A stretch of DNA of 64,000 nt from Nonomuraea angiospora (GCF_014873145.1 NZ_JADBEK010000001.1:2480001-2544000), one strand, 5' to 3'. Counted from the first letter of the stretch, positions 26,713 through 36,151 are shown. Notes: generated from the sequence alone by a model not told the origin. A program made the numbers and translations.

Positions 26713-26790
26713 CGGCCCATGCTGGTGTGGGGCCGTGCCGGGAAGCCGGGCCGGCCCATGCTGGTGTGGGGCCGTGCCGGGAAGCCGGGC
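26713..26790. repeat. Two tandem 39-bp repeats
   Basis: The unit starts CGGCCCATGCTGGTGTGG at 26713 and recurs exactly at 26752; a degenerate partial copy (CTCGTGTGGGGG) lies just before. The stretch has no supported gene on either strand. Confidence 0.75.
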
Positions 26791-27038
26791 GGCGGCGAGC
26801 ACGTCCTCGGTCACCGTCGCCGGGCGACCGCCGACACGGCCAGCGGCGCGGGGGTGTCCAGGCCCTCCAGGGCGCGCTCCTGGATCAGGCCGCGTCCTGC
26901 CGCCGCCCGGCCAGGCGCGCGAAGGTGGCCTGGCCACCACATTCACCGTTGCCTGGTCAGCGGTCTGACGGATCCTCAACAGATCCTCAACGCGACCGAT
27001 CTACCCTCGTCCCATACCGATCGAGATGGGAAGTGGTC

Positions 27039-27413
27039 ATGGGCAGGCTTTCGCGGTTCGGGCTCGTCGCCGCAGGCGTGGTGGTGGGCGGCGCGCTCGC
27101 CTGGGGCGGGGTCGCGGCGGCGGGCCGGCTGTCGGGGCCCGCGGTCACCGTCGTGAAGGAGAGCAGGCAGGTCCCCAAAGGTTATCTCTCCACAAACGTG
27201 GTGTGCCCGCCGGAGCAGCGCGCCATCGGCGGCGGCTATGCCTACCACGGAGACCACGACCTGGAGAATCCTGTGACCGTCGAGGTGAACGCGCCCGAGA
27301 CCACCAGCGACAAGCCGGGGAGCGTGGCCGACGCCTGGGGTCTGTTCTTCCTCAACCCCAAGAGCAAGACGATCACCGTCGAGGTTTCGGTGATTTGCGT
27401 CCCCATCGGCTAG
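27039..27413 (+). CDS. Secreted protein of unknown function
   Basis: The 124-aa protein starts MGRLSRFGLVAAGVVVGGAL, a Sec signal peptide with a likely cut after VAAAGRLSG. The mature part has two Cys (VVCPPEQ and VICVPIG), probably forming a disulfide, and ends TITVEVSVICVPIG. It resembles a small beta-sandwich domain that is common in actinomycete secretomes, but I cannot name the family. Confidence 0.65.
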   Translation: MGRLSRFGLVAAGVVVGGALAWGGVAAAGRLSGPAVTVVKESRQVPKGYLSTNVVCPPEQRAIGGGYAYHGDHDLENPVTVEVNAPETTSDKPGSVADAWGLFFLNPKSKTITVEVSVICVPIG

Positions 27414-27944
27414 CCCCGATGCCGATCGGAGCCAGTGATCCCCCGCTGATCGGCCCGGCCGGCCAGGTAACCCGCTGCTCGAGATCCGGGCCGGCAGCCA
27501 GGGTTTCGGTGCGAGCGGCCGCGTACCGCTCTGCGAGTGTTGCGCGGGCTGCGGCGGTCAAGGAGGCACGGATCGGGTACGGGCGCCGGCGGTTCACACG
27601 AGTTTCACCTCGTAAGAGTCCTGTCAGCGCCGTCGCGGACGTCCGGACTCTCCCGGGCATGGGAGGGCCTCGGCCTGCCGCGTCCGTGCGCGGCCCTCAC
27701 GATGGATCTCCAGGTCAGCACGTGCCTTGATGTGGACGGCATCCGCACAGAGGAAGGTGGGCCCGGAAGGGATGCACACCTGGTTCGACGAGGGCAACCG
27801 CGGTGGGGAGACTCTTGTACACGTGACAGGACCTGAGCCACGGCGGCGCTCCCAAACCCGCGCGTGTCATCGCCACTCCCGCAGCGGGGACCTTCAACCA
27901 CCCACCGGGGAGGACGTCGTGGCGGTCACGATCGATGTCGCCGC
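27414..27944. other. Gene-poor stretch
   Basis: This lies between the small secreted protein and the convergent end of the PucR gene. I see no domain or RNA structure that I can support. Confidence 0.4.
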
Positions 27945-29081
27945 TCAGGTCACCACGGAGTGTCCGTTCGAGGGCCGGCCGCTGAGACGACGTGCCTTCA
28001 AGGCGAGGTGCAGGTGGGAGCGCACCAGCCCGTCGCGAAGATCCGCCCCGAGGGTCGTGGCTATCCGGTCGAGCCGGTAGTACACCGTGGTGCGGTGCAG
28101 ATGCAGCGACGCCGCCGTGCGCTGAACGTCACAGCCGGCATCGAGGTACGTCTCCAGGGTCCGCAGAAGCTCTTCATCCTCTTTCAGCGGGACGAGCACG
28201 GGATCGGCCCCCGGCGCGACGGGAAGCAACATGCGGTACGGCCCGGCGCCCGACCACGGCAGAACCCGCGGCAAGGCCGGATCCAGCGCGGCCACCCCGG
28301 CCGCCGCCCTGGCTTGTCCATACGCGTCGCGCACCGCACGAACTTCGAAGGGCACTGGGTCACCGATCCCGATGGCGAAGGGACGACGGGCGACCTTGCG
28401 CAGCGCCTCGTCCAAGGCCGTGGGACCGCTCGGACCGGACAGGAGCAGGGCGATCACGTGCGTGGGAGTGACGAAGCAAGGAAGCACCCGCGGTAGAGCC
28501 GTGCCGAGGCGCTCCAGCTCGGTGGCGGACAAGGCGGGCACCCGCTCGCGGTGGCGTCCCATCGGCACGCCGGCGCAGATGAGGACCTCGGAGGAGAGCA
28601 GCGACGGCTCGAGCGCAGCCAGCCGATCACGGGCTCCTTCCCCGGTTCGGTCCGGATCGAGCAACCAGCGGATCAGGCCCTCACGCTCGTCGCCCCGCCC
28701 TGCCAGGGCCCGGGCCAGTTCGGCGGCGGCACCCTGCAGCGCGCCGAGCGCGGTCTCGTCGAGCGCCTTACCGTCCGCGGGGATCCACAGATAGCCGAGG
28801 CACCGCCCATCACGCCGGATGGGGACGCAGAAGCGAGCCCGTATGCCGAGCTCATCGTTCGGGGGCAGGCGGACGACCTCCGTGGCCTTGGAGATCCCGT
28901 ACCGGTTCTGCCACTCACGAATCTCAGGCGGGACCCGGCGCGACATGACCGAGGCGACGCGGGCCGGGTCCGCGTGCGCGTCCTGCTTGCTGTAGCCGAG
29001 CAGCCGCCCATCCGTCGAGTCGACGAACAGTCCGCAGCCCAGCCGCTGAGCGAGGTCTTCCAGCAGGTCTTGAAGATCCAT
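27945..29081 (-). CDS. PucR/CdaR-family transcriptional regulator
   Basis: The 378-aa protein has an N-terminal GAF-like sensor (LQDLLEDLAQRLGCGLFV, and ARFCVPIRRDGRCLGYLW) and a C-terminal PucR helix-turn-helix (LETYLDAGCDVQRTAASLHL, HRTTVYYRLDRIATTLG). PucR-type regulators usually activate catabolism of purines, amino acids or amides. The gene is divergent from the SHMT-like gene at 29216, so the 134-bp gap is the likely control region. The start at 29081 has GGGGGGAGA upstream; GTG 29099 is an alternative. Confidence 0.9.
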   Translation of the reverse strand: MDLQDLLEDLAQRLGCGLFVDSTDGRLLGYSKQDAHADPARVASVMSRRVPPEIREWQNRYGISKATEVVRLPPNDELGIRARFCVPIRRDGRCLGYLWIPADGKALDETALGALQGAAAELARALAGRGDEREGLIRWLLDPDRTGEGARDRLAALEPSLLSSEVLICAGVPMGRHRERVPALSATELERLGTALPRVLPCFVTPTHVIALLLSGPSGPTALDEALRKVARRPFAIGIGDPVPFEVRAVRDAYGQARAAAGVAALDPALPRVLPWSGAGPYRMLLPVAPGADPVLVPLKEDEELLRTLETYLDAGCDVQRTAASLHLHRTTVYYRLDRIATTLGADLRDGLVRSHLHLALKARRLSGRPSNGHSVVT

Positions 29082-29215
29082 GCATGACTCTCCCCCCACC
29101 GTGCGACAAATGTCGAGACCGGCACGGCACGATCTCGGCGTCGATCCGATGTGCCGGCCGCCCGTCGCTGCTTACCGTCGAACCGCACGAGCCCGAACCG
29201 GGAGATGAGACCGTG

Positions 29216-30571
29216 ATGCGTGCCCGCTTTCCCCGTCCCTGGATCTCCGCCGCGAGCGAGCGGCTGACGCGCGAGGTAGCAGGCGCCGTGGCGGGGCGAT
29301 CCCCCGCCGCCACGCTGGAGGAGATCGGCCGCCTGGTGGCCTGGAACCACCGCATTCACCACGCTGAGGCGGTCAATCTCAATCCCGCGACAAACGTCAT
29401 GAATCCCCGGGCCGAGGCGCTGCTGTCGGCTGGACTCGGCACGCGTCCCTCACTCGGCCATCCGGCGGAGAAGTACGAGACGGGCCTGGAGGCCATCGAA
29501 CGGATCGAGATCATCGCCGCTGAGCTGGCCGCGCAGGTCTTCGACGCCGACTACGCCGAGGTCCGCGTCGGCTCCGGCGCGCTTGCCAACCTGTACGCCT
29601 TCATGGCGACCTGCCGCCCCGGCGACACGATCATCGTTCCACCCACGAGCGTCGGCGGCCACGTCACCCACCACGCTGAGGGGGCCGCCGGGCTGTACGG
29701 GCTCACCACCGTCCCCGCCCCCGCCGCCCAGGGCGGCTACACGGTCGACCTGACTGGGCTGCGGGAAATGGCCATGCGACTTCGTCCGAAGTTGATCACC
29801 ATCGGCGGCAGCCTCAACCTCTTCCCCCACCCGATCGCGGCCGTGCGGGAGATCGCCGAATCCGTCGGAGCACGCGTGCTCTGCGATGCGGCCCACATGT
29901 GCGGCATGATCGCCGGCGGGGTCTGGCCGAACCCGCTGCGCGAGGGCGCGCACCTGATCACGATGAGCACGTACAAGAGCCTTGGGGGGCCGCCCGGCGG
30001 GCTGGTGGTCACGGACGATGAGGAACTGGCGCAGCGTCTCGACACCATCGCCTACCCCGGGTTGACCGCCAACTCCGACGCCGGTCGCATCGCCGCATTG
30101 GCCGTCACGATGCTCGACTGGCAGGCGGAGGGGCCCGCCTACGCACAGGCGATGGCGGCGAACGCGGCCCGGCTCGCGGCTGAACTGCGAGCGCTGGATG
30201 TGCCGGTGTTCGCGGGTGGGACCAGGTCGCACCAGTTCGCCGTGCCCGCCCACCGCTTCGGCGGAGGGCAGTGCGCCTCCCGCCGGCTCCGAGCCGCCAA
30301 CCTGCTCGCGTGCGGCATCGGCCTGCCCATGGCGCCGGTGGCCGGCGACCTGAACGGCCTGCGGCTCGGCACCCCGGAGATCACCCGTAACGGCATGGAC
30401 GAGGACGACATGCCCGCTCTGGCCGCCTTCATCGCCCGCGCCCTCGCCCCCGCCAGCGTGCCGGCCACGCTGGCGGCCGAGGTCACCGCATGGCGTGCGC
30501 CCTTCACCGAAGTGCGCTTCACCGCGGTCCCCCGGCCAGTAGGACCGCCTCATGACCCCTCCGACCAGTAA
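29216..30571 (+). CDS. Serine hydroxymethyltransferase-like PLP enzyme
   Basis: The 451-aa protein matches the SHMT fold. NLNPATNVMNPRAEALL and LGTRPSLGHPAEKYETGLE align with the substrate block near the N-terminus. VLCDAAHMCGMIAGG holds the PLP Asp and stacking His. TMSTYKSLGGPPGGLVVTDD carries the Schiff-base Lys, where the usual THK is TYK. It differs from housekeeping GlyA in many positions, so it may act on an alpha-substituted serine or another beta-hydroxy amino acid rather than glycine/serine. The formamidase-like gene follows after 5 bp. Confidence 0.88.
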   Translation: MRARFPRPWISAASERLTREVAGAVAGRSPAATLEEIGRLVAWNHRIHHAEAVNLNPATNVMNPRAEALLSAGLGTRPSLGHPAEKYETGLEAIERIEIIAAELAAQVFDADYAEVRVGSGALANLYAFMATCRPGDTIIVPPTSVGGHVTHHAEGAAGLYGLTTVPAPAAQGGYTVDLTGLREMAMRLRPKLITIGGSLNLFPHPIAAVREIAESVGARVLCDAAHMCGMIAGGVWPNPLREGAHLITMSTYKSLGGPPGGLVVTDDEELAQRLDTIAYPGLTANSDAGRIAALAVTMLDWQAEGPAYAQAMAANAARLAAELRALDVPVFAGGTRSHQFAVPAHRFGGGQCASRRLRAANLLACGIGLPMAPVAGDLNGLRLGTPEITRNGMDEDDMPALAAFIARALAPASVPATLAAEVTAWRAPFTEVRFTAVPRPVGPPHDPSDQ

Positions 30572-30576
30572 GGACC

Positions 30577-31743
30577 ATGATGGAGCCGCTTTCCCGTCAC
30601 AGCGACCGCTACTTGGACGTGCCCCGGGTGACCTGCCAGGTCGGGGTCCCGCTCGCCGATCAGCCGAAGATCGGGCACAACCGCTGGCATCCCGAGATCC
30701 CACCGGCCGTGACGGTGGATCCAGGCGGCGAGGTGATCCTGGAGTCGGCCGCCTATGACGACTACCAGATCCACGACAACGGCAGTCTCGACGAGCTGCG
30801 CCACGTCGATCTGTCCCGCATGCATCCGCTGACCGGCCCGGTGCACGTCAACGGCGCACGGCCCGGTGACGTGCTGGTCGCGGAGGTGCTCGGCGTCGAA
30901 CCGCTGAGCGGCATCGCCTTCGCCAACATCCTGCCCGGCACGCCCGGACTGCTCGGCGAGATCTTCCCTGATGGTTACCGCTCGACGTGGTACGCCCGCG
31001 GCGGCATCGCCGAGTCGCCGCAGGTGCCCGGCGTGCGCATTCCCGCCCAGCCCCATGCCGGAACCATGGGGGTCGCGCCGTCGTACGAGCTGATGCGACT
31101 GTGGCACGAGCGCGAGCAGCCCCTCTACGCCGACGATCGCGCCTTCCCCCCGGATCCGCGCAACGCGTTGCTGCGTGGCCTCGGAGCCGACGCCGCCCGG
31201 ATGGCGGCCCGAACCCAGCCGCCCCGGGAGAACGGCGGCAACATGGACATCAACGCCCTCGGCCCGGGCGCCACGATCTACTTCCCGGTGTTCGTGGAGG
31301 GCGCGCTACTGTCGCTCGGCGACCACCATCTCGCGGCAGCGGACGGGGAGTGCAGCTTCAACGCGATGGAGATGGACGGCCGCACCTGGCTACGGCTGCG
31401 TCTGATCAAGGACGGCATGGCCCGTCACCGAATCACCACGCCGATCGTCCGTCCGGCTCCCCTGGTCGCGCAGTTCGGTGCCGACCGCTATCTCGGCTTC
31501 ACCGGTTTCTGCTTCCGCGGTAAGGAGCAGCGGTATCAGGACGCGAGCTTCGCCGCCCAAGAGGCGGTGCGCCGGGCCGTGGACTACCTGACAGGGCTGG
31601 GCTACAGCGGCGAGCAGGCGTACGTGATCCTGAGCGTCGCCCCCGTCGAGATCCGCGTCAGCTGCATCGTCACCATTCCCAATCCGACGGTGACGCTCTA
31701 CCTTCCGATCGACATCTTCGACCGGGACGTCTTGCCGAGCTGA
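30577..31743 (+). CDS. Formamidase/acetamidase-family amidohydrolase
   Basis: The 388-aa protein has the FmdA/AmdA pattern: KIGHNRWHPEIPP, LTGPVHVNGARPGDVL, VRIPAQPHAGTMGVAPS, NGGNMDINALGPGATIYFPV and LLSLGDHHLAAADGE. Conserved acidic and His residues form the metal site of this beta-rich family, which hydrolyses formamide or acetamide to ammonia and the acid. AAGGA lies 5 bp before the ATG. Coupling to the SHMT-like gene suggests a shared pathway in which one product is an amide or C1 unit (inference). Confidence 0.9.
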   Translation: MMEPLSRHSDRYLDVPRVTCQVGVPLADQPKIGHNRWHPEIPPAVTVDPGGEVILESAAYDDYQIHDNGSLDELRHVDLSRMHPLTGPVHVNGARPGDVLVAEVLGVEPLSGIAFANILPGTPGLLGEIFPDGYRSTWYARGGIAESPQVPGVRIPAQPHAGTMGVAPSYELMRLWHEREQPLYADDRAFPPDPRNALLRGLGADAARMAARTQPPRENGGNMDINALGPGATIYFPVFVEGALLSLGDHHLAAADGECSFNAMEMDGRTWLRLRLIKDGMARHRITTPIVRPAPLVAQFGADRYLGFTGFCFRGKEQRYQDASFAAQEAVRRAVDYLTGLGYSGEQAYVILSVAPVEIRVSCIVTIPNPTVTLYLPIDIFDRDVLPS

Positions 31744-32384
31744 CGTCCAGCCCCGTCCAGGTAGGCGATCACACCGTTCTCGGCGCCTGGGTCGGTGACA
31801 GGCGTGCGGCGCAGACACGGCAGGAGGCCCGCAACGGTTCCTACCAGGATGGCTGCTTCCACGGCACGAGATAGCCCGGCGGGCCGCAGGACGACGACGT
31901 CTCTTACGACCAGGACCAACGGCCCCGGCTGCCGGCATCGCCTGTGAGTTCTGGGCGCAGGCCTCCCGCCGGCGCGTCGAGACCCGGCACGAGCTGCTGA
32001 CCGCACCGCTTCCCTGCGTCCCCCGGCCGTACTCAGCGGCCGAACCCTGTCATCACGACCGACCCGACCGTTCGACTGATCAAAACTGACAGTTACACGC
32101 CCTACGGGGTTGGCGGCGGGGACGGTTGGTGCGATCCGGGGGCCGCCGGCAGGGACCGTCCGGTTCACGATGAGTTTGCCGCTTCTGGCGGGTCATAACT
32201 CGTGACAGGCTCACCAACCCACGAGAACGGAGCCATCGATGCCAACGGACGAGGAGCGCATTCGTACGCCGCACGAGGGCGTGCCCGGCCCTCGATGCCC
32301 ACGGCCGGACGCGGTCACCCTCCCGCCTATGCCAGGCGAACACCCCACGGCCAAGCGAACCGTCGCAGTCGCGGGGTACGCGGC
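31744..32384. other. Gap before the MFS gene
   Basis: No convincing gene is visible. The ORF of the MFS transporter extends upstream to 32202, but the stretch before 32385 is low-complexity and not membrane-like. A minus-strand frame near 31740-31900 has biased composition but no domain. Confidence 0.35.
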
Positions 32385-33800
32385 ATGAGCATTCGAGGAG
32401 ACCGGAGGACCTTCTATCAGCTGTTGGTCAACACTCTGCTGGTGTCGGTCATCAACAACACCGTCTGGTTCGCGATCACTTTCTACGTCTATCTGCAGAC
32501 GCGTTCGGTCTTCGCCACCGGCGTGATCTCCGGCATCTTCCTGGTGATGACGGCGCTCACCGGTGTCTGGTTCGGCAGCCTGGTCGACCGCCACGCGAAG
32601 AAGACGATGATGCAATTGTCGGCGTTGGTGTCACTCATGCTCTACGCCGCGGCGCTCGCGGTTTACGGGGCAGTCCCGGAGGAATCGTTCACCGATCCGG
32701 CGAGCGTTGCCCTGTGGACGATGATCGTGCTGCTGATGTTCGGCGTCATCGCGGGCAACATCCGGACGATCGCGCTGCCGACGCTGGTGACCACGCTGAT
32801 CGAAGAAGACAGCAGGGACCGGGCCAACGGGCTGGTCGGCAGCACGTCGGGCGTGAGCTTCCTGGTGACATCGGTCTTCAGCGGCCTGCTCGTGGCATTC
32901 GGCGGCATGTTCTGGGTGCTGATCCTGGCGCTGACGGCACTCGCCGCAGGCGTGCTGCACCTGGCCGCCGTGCGGATGCCGGAGCGGCCGGCGGCCCCCG
33001 GCGTGCCCGTGCCGGTGGGGGCAGGGCCTTCGGCGGAGGCAGCCCCGGTGCTCGGCGAGCCGGCCGCCGCCCCGGCGCACGCCGTGGACCTGCGGGGCAC
33101 GATCCGGCTGGTCCGCGAGGTGCCGGGGTTGATGGCACTGATCGCCTTCTCCGCGTTCAACAATTTCCTCGGCGGCGTCTTCATGGCGCTGATGGACGCT
33201 TACGGACTGTCCCTGGTGTCGGTGCAGGTGTGGGGGCTGCTCTGGGGCGTGCTGAGCACCGGCCTGATCTTCGGCGGGCTGCTCGTCGCCCGGACCGGCC
33301 TGAGTCACAACCCTGTACGCGTGCTGCTGCTGGTCAACCTGGTGCTGTGGACGGTGACCCTGCTGTTCCCGCTACGGTCCTCGATCGTCCTGCTCGCTGT
33401 CGGAATGTACGTGTACATGCTGCTCGTGCCGTACGCGGAGGCCGCCGAGCAGACGATCCTGCAGAAGGTCGTGCCCTACGAGCGGCAGGGCCGGGTCTTC
33501 GGCTTCGCGCAGAGCGTCGAGCAGGCTGCCTCTCCGCTGACCGCGTTCCTGATCTCACCGATCGCCCAGTTCGTCTTCATCCCGCTCATGACCGGCGGTG
33601 GTGCGGGCGCCCAGACGATCGGCGGCTGGTTCGGCACCGGCGCCGACCGCGGTCTTGCCCTCGTCTTCATGCTGACCGGCGTCATCGGCCTGATCGCCAC
33701 CACCCTGGCACTACGCAGCCACCCGTATCGGCGGCTGAGCCACCGGCTCGGCTCGGGCCCGGCAACCGGGGCAGCCACCGCAGCGTCGCCTCGACCTTGA
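32385..33800 (+). CDS. MFS transporter
   Basis: The 471-aa protein has about twelve hydrophobic segments. GVWFGSLVDRHAKKTMM is the usual TM2-3 loop motif (G-x-L-x-D-R-x-x-x-K/R). A long central loop contains a Pro/Ala-rich stretch (GVPVPVGAGPSAEAAPVL). It resembles MFS exporters of the MFS_3/enterobactin-type group. It follows the SHMT-like/formamidase-like pair on the same strand with a 640-bp gap, so it may have its own promoter. The substrate is unknown. Confidence 0.88.
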   Translation: MSIRGDRRTFYQLLVNTLLVSVINNTVWFAITFYVYLQTRSVFATGVISGIFLVMTALTGVWFGSLVDRHAKKTMMQLSALVSLMLYAAALAVYGAVPEESFTDPASVALWTMIVLLMFGVIAGNIRTIALPTLVTTLIEEDSRDRANGLVGSTSGVSFLVTSVFSGLLVAFGGMFWVLILALTALAAGVLHLAAVRMPERPAAPGVPVPVGAGPSAEAAPVLGEPAAAPAHAVDLRGTIRLVREVPGLMALIAFSAFNNFLGGVFMALMDAYGLSLVSVQVWGLLWGVLSTGLIFGGLLVARTGLSHNPVRVLLLVNLVLWTVTLLFPLRSSIVLLAVGMYVYMLLVPYAEAAEQTILQKVVPYERQGRVFGFAQSVEQAASPLTAFLISPIAQFVFIPLMTGGGAGAQTIGGWFGTGADRGLALVFMLTGVIGLIATTLALRSHPYRRLSHRLGSGPATGAATAASPRP

Positions 33801-33992
33801 AGCCGCCGCCGGGCAGCCACAGCGACAGAAAACAGCACTCCGCGACGCTGAACGGCATCGAGGGAACCGGCTCATGATCTGTGGGTCGCGGGTTCAAGGT
33901 ACGCCCGCCCTACCCTGGGCTCGCCATCGAGGTAGTTGATCATCTTTGGTTGCTCGTTGACTGCTCCTCACCTCATACTCCAGGATTTTGCG

Positions 33993-34005
33993 ATACACAG
34001 TGTAT
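33993..34005. promoter_or_regulatory. Small palindrome in front of the methyltransferase remnant
   Basis: ATACACAGTGTAT has 6-bp perfect arms around one base. It lies in an AT-richer promoter-like stretch, about 90 bp before the methyltransferase pseudogene and 485 bp before the DUF2218 gene. It could be an operator for the TetR protein encoded at 35118-35696; this is speculative. Confidence 0.35.
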
Positions 34006-34087
34006 GTGTACAGTACGATCTGTTCTGGATCGAGACAGAGAGGCAGCTCCATGGCAGGAACCCCGCACTGGCCACCGGAGGGTCTCT

Positions 34088-34398
34088 ACAGTGGCCTGCT
34101 TCCGTGGCATCGGCCCGCACACGCTCCTGTGCGCCGCGCGCTCGGCCTCGACACCACCGGCATGGACCTCGCCCCACAGCGATCGGCGCTGCGCAGACCA
34201 AGGCGTCCAAGCGCGGGCTCACCGCGCGGTTCCTTCGCCACGAACGCGTTGCGACTGGCCGAGCTCGGGGAATCCTTCGACGCCGTGCTCGGCTCGCCGG
34301 TGTTCCACATCTTCGGCGACGACGAACAAACCGCCTATGCCGGCAGCCTGCATGTGGCGACGAAGCCTGGCGGTCGGCTGTTCCCCCTCTGCCGCCAT
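34088..34398 (+). pseudogene. Class I SAM-dependent methyltransferase remnant
   Basis: Pieces of a small methyltransferase appear in order but in three frames: HTLLCAAR with GLDTTGMDLAP, then AIGAAQTKASKRGLTARFL, then NALRLAELGESFDAVLGSPV and FHIFGDDEQTAYAGSLHVAT with KPGGRLF. These match the SAM-binding loop, the following helix and motifs IV-V of the family. The N-terminal lid and the C-terminal third are missing. It directly precedes the DUF2218 gene. Confidence 0.65.
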
Positions 34399-34489
34399 CG
34401 ACGACACCGTCATCCCGACCTCGTCCCGGCCCGGCTCGCCGCGCTCACCAGAATCCGACCCCCTCATCAAATCCCCGAAAGGACTGCCG

Positions 34490-35098
34490 ATGCCGACCGC
34501 CGAAGCCCGCGTCGCGACCGAACGCGCCAGCCGATACCTCGTCCAGCTATGCCGCCACGCCACCCAGCTGGGCCACGGCTTCCCCGCTCACCCAGGCCGC
34601 AACCGGCACATGGACAGCGAGAGGCCGAAGAACATTCAGGCTGAATGGTCGGAAACCAGCGGGACCATCACCGTCGACTGGGGATCCTGCGTCCTGAAGG
34701 CCACTCCTGAGGCCTTGACACTAAGCATCGAGGCCGAGGACGAGGACGGGCTGCGGCGCCTCCAGACCCTCCTCACCAGGAACATCACCCGGATGGGCAG
34801 AAGGGACAACCTGGCCGTGGACTGGAACCGTACGGACGTGAACGCCGAGACGGCGCCCGCCATCGGGACGGCGCCCGGCGAGAAGGCCACACCACGTCGA
34901 GATCGGCACACGGTGGTCGGTCTTACGTTGGCCGCCCTCCTGGCGGTCGGCGTGCACGTGGGCCTGGCCGCGGGCATTCTGACGATCCCGCATTGGGCTG
35001 GAGTGGGCGCGGACGTCGTCCTGGTGGCCCTCCTGGTGAAGGCGGCCCTCGTAGCGACCCACGTCTGGCGCCGCCGCCCATCCGCCAAAGCCCGCTGA
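34490..35098 (+). CDS. DUF2218 protein with C-terminal membrane segments
   Basis: The 202-aa protein begins with a DUF2218 domain (residues 1-115). EARVATERASRYLVQLCRHA is its first helix, and WSETSGTITVDWGSCVLKAT and LTRNITRMGRRDNLAVDW follow. The C-terminus adds two membrane helices (TVVGLTLAALLAVGVHVGLA and DVVLVALLVKAALVATHVW), an unusual addition to the family, whose members are usually soluble and about 100 aa. DUF2218 genes often neighbour siderophore or iron genes (recalled, not tested here). It is convergent with a TetR gene, with which it shares a terminator. Confidence 0.75.
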   Translation: MPTAEARVATERASRYLVQLCRHATQLGHGFPAHPGRNRHMDSERPKNIQAEWSETSGTITVDWGSCVLKATPEALTLSIEAEDEDGLRRLQTLLTRNITRMGRRDNLAVDWNRTDVNAETAPAIGTAPGEKATPRRDRHTVVGLTLAALLAVGVHVGLAAGILTIPHWAGVGADVVLVALLVKAALVATHVWRRRPSAKAR

Positions 35099-35127
35099 GA
35101 ACGAGCGGGCGTCCGGCTCAGCGGGCT
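35089..35127. terminator. Bidirectional terminator shared by the DUF2218 and TetR genes
   Basis: The 11-bp arms AGCCCGCTGAG (35089-35099) and CTCAGCGGGCT (35117-35127) are exact complements. Both stop codons, TGA of the DUF2218 gene at 35096 and TGA of the TetR gene at 35120, lie inside the arms. Confidence 0.7.
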
Positions 35128-35696
35128 CGCAACCCCGCCAAAGTGAGTGCGACGAGCGTCTGGACAGCGGCTTCCGACGGAAGGGCGGCAGCCGCCTGAA
35201 GCGCGTGGAGGCAGAACGTGGCAAGCTCGTCCGCCGCCACGTCATCACGTATGACACCGGCCCGCACGGCATCGGCCAGCGCGTCACGGAGCATGGCGTG
35301 CAGCTGCTGCCGGGCGTGGCCGGCGTCGTGCGATCGGTGCAGGAGCGTGACGAGGTCGGGGCTGAGACCGTGCCCTGCCATCTGTCGATGGATGAGCGCG
35401 TACGTCTCCAGCATGGCCTCCAGCCGCTGCCCGGCATCGCTCTCGCGCTCCCCCGCCCGTGCGAGGTGCTCCAGATGCCCGGCGACCTGGCGGTTGTGCC
35501 AGGCCAGCAGAATCGTCTCGACGTCGGGGAAGTATTTGTAGAGCGTGGCTCGGCCGATGCCGGTCTTCTCGGCGATCTGCGACATCGTCACCGCCAGCAG
35601 CCCCCGCTCGCCCACCAGCTCGACTGTGGCGTCCAGGATCGCGTCATGCACGGTACGGCGGTGCGCCTCGATCGTCTCGTTCCACAGCTTGGGCAC
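35118..35696 (-). CDS. TetR-family regulator
   Basis: The 192-aa protein has the N-terminal helix-turn-helix: TVHDAILDATVELVGERGLL, then MSQIAEKTGIGRATLYKYFP. A helical ligand domain follows. The GTG start at 35696 gives VPKLWNETIEAHRR, the expected beginning; the longer in-frame ORF up to 35861 looks non-coding. The direction and shared terminator link it to the DUF2218 unit. Confidence 0.9.
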   Translation of the reverse strand: MPKLWNETIEAHRRTVHDAILDATVELVGERGLLAVTMSQIAEKTGIGRATLYKYFPDVETILLAWHNRQVAGHLEHLARAGERESDAGQRLEAMLETYALIHRQMAGHGLSPDLVTLLHRSHDAGHARQQLHAMLRDALADAVRAGVIRDDVAADELATFCLHALQAAAALPSEAAVQTLVALTLAGLRAR

Positions 35697-36151
35697 CCAG
35701 CTAGTGTACGAGGCGACATAGGAGCCACATCTTGCCCACGTCCCCACTCCCTGACGGTGGCAGAGCTCCCCCAGCAGTGCCCGCATCGAGCTTCCCTGCG
35801 GAGACACGGCGGTCAAGCACCTACGTGCGCCGGTTGACCATGCCCATCGCAACCCGGTCATCGGACCGACGTCATGACGCCGGCGATCGCGGCATGAACC
35901 ACAGCTTTCTCTTCACCGGTCAGGTCCAAGGGGCGATGTGTGAGGGTGTTGTCCGTGTGGACGTGAACCTCCAGCCCCGACGACCTGGCACCAGCGCTCA
36001 AACGGCGTGCGTCCACGCTTATGTCGGCGTCCGCGAGGGCTACGCCCTCACTGACGGCCGAGCTGCACACCCACGCCGGCATCTCGTCCTTCCGACCCCG
36101 CACAGAACAATCCATGCGCACGCGATGCGCGAAGACGTTACCGTTAAGGTC
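35697..36151. other. Gap between tetR and the sulfotransferase gene
   Basis: Frames are open on both strands, but none shows a known domain. The stretch should contain the tetR promoter and that of the sulfotransferase gene. Confidence 0.35.

Noticed and set aside
26642..26968. Small repeat-containing ORF with Cys/Trp-rich repeats (MLVWGRP or CWCGAVPGSRAG units)
   Set aside because: The repeats are equally readable in several frames, with no ribosome binding site or family match; treated as a DNA repeat.
32202..32384. 61-residue N-terminal extension of the MFS transporter
   Set aside because: It is low-complexity and hydrophilic, unlike family N-termini; the start at 32385 directly precedes the first membrane helix.
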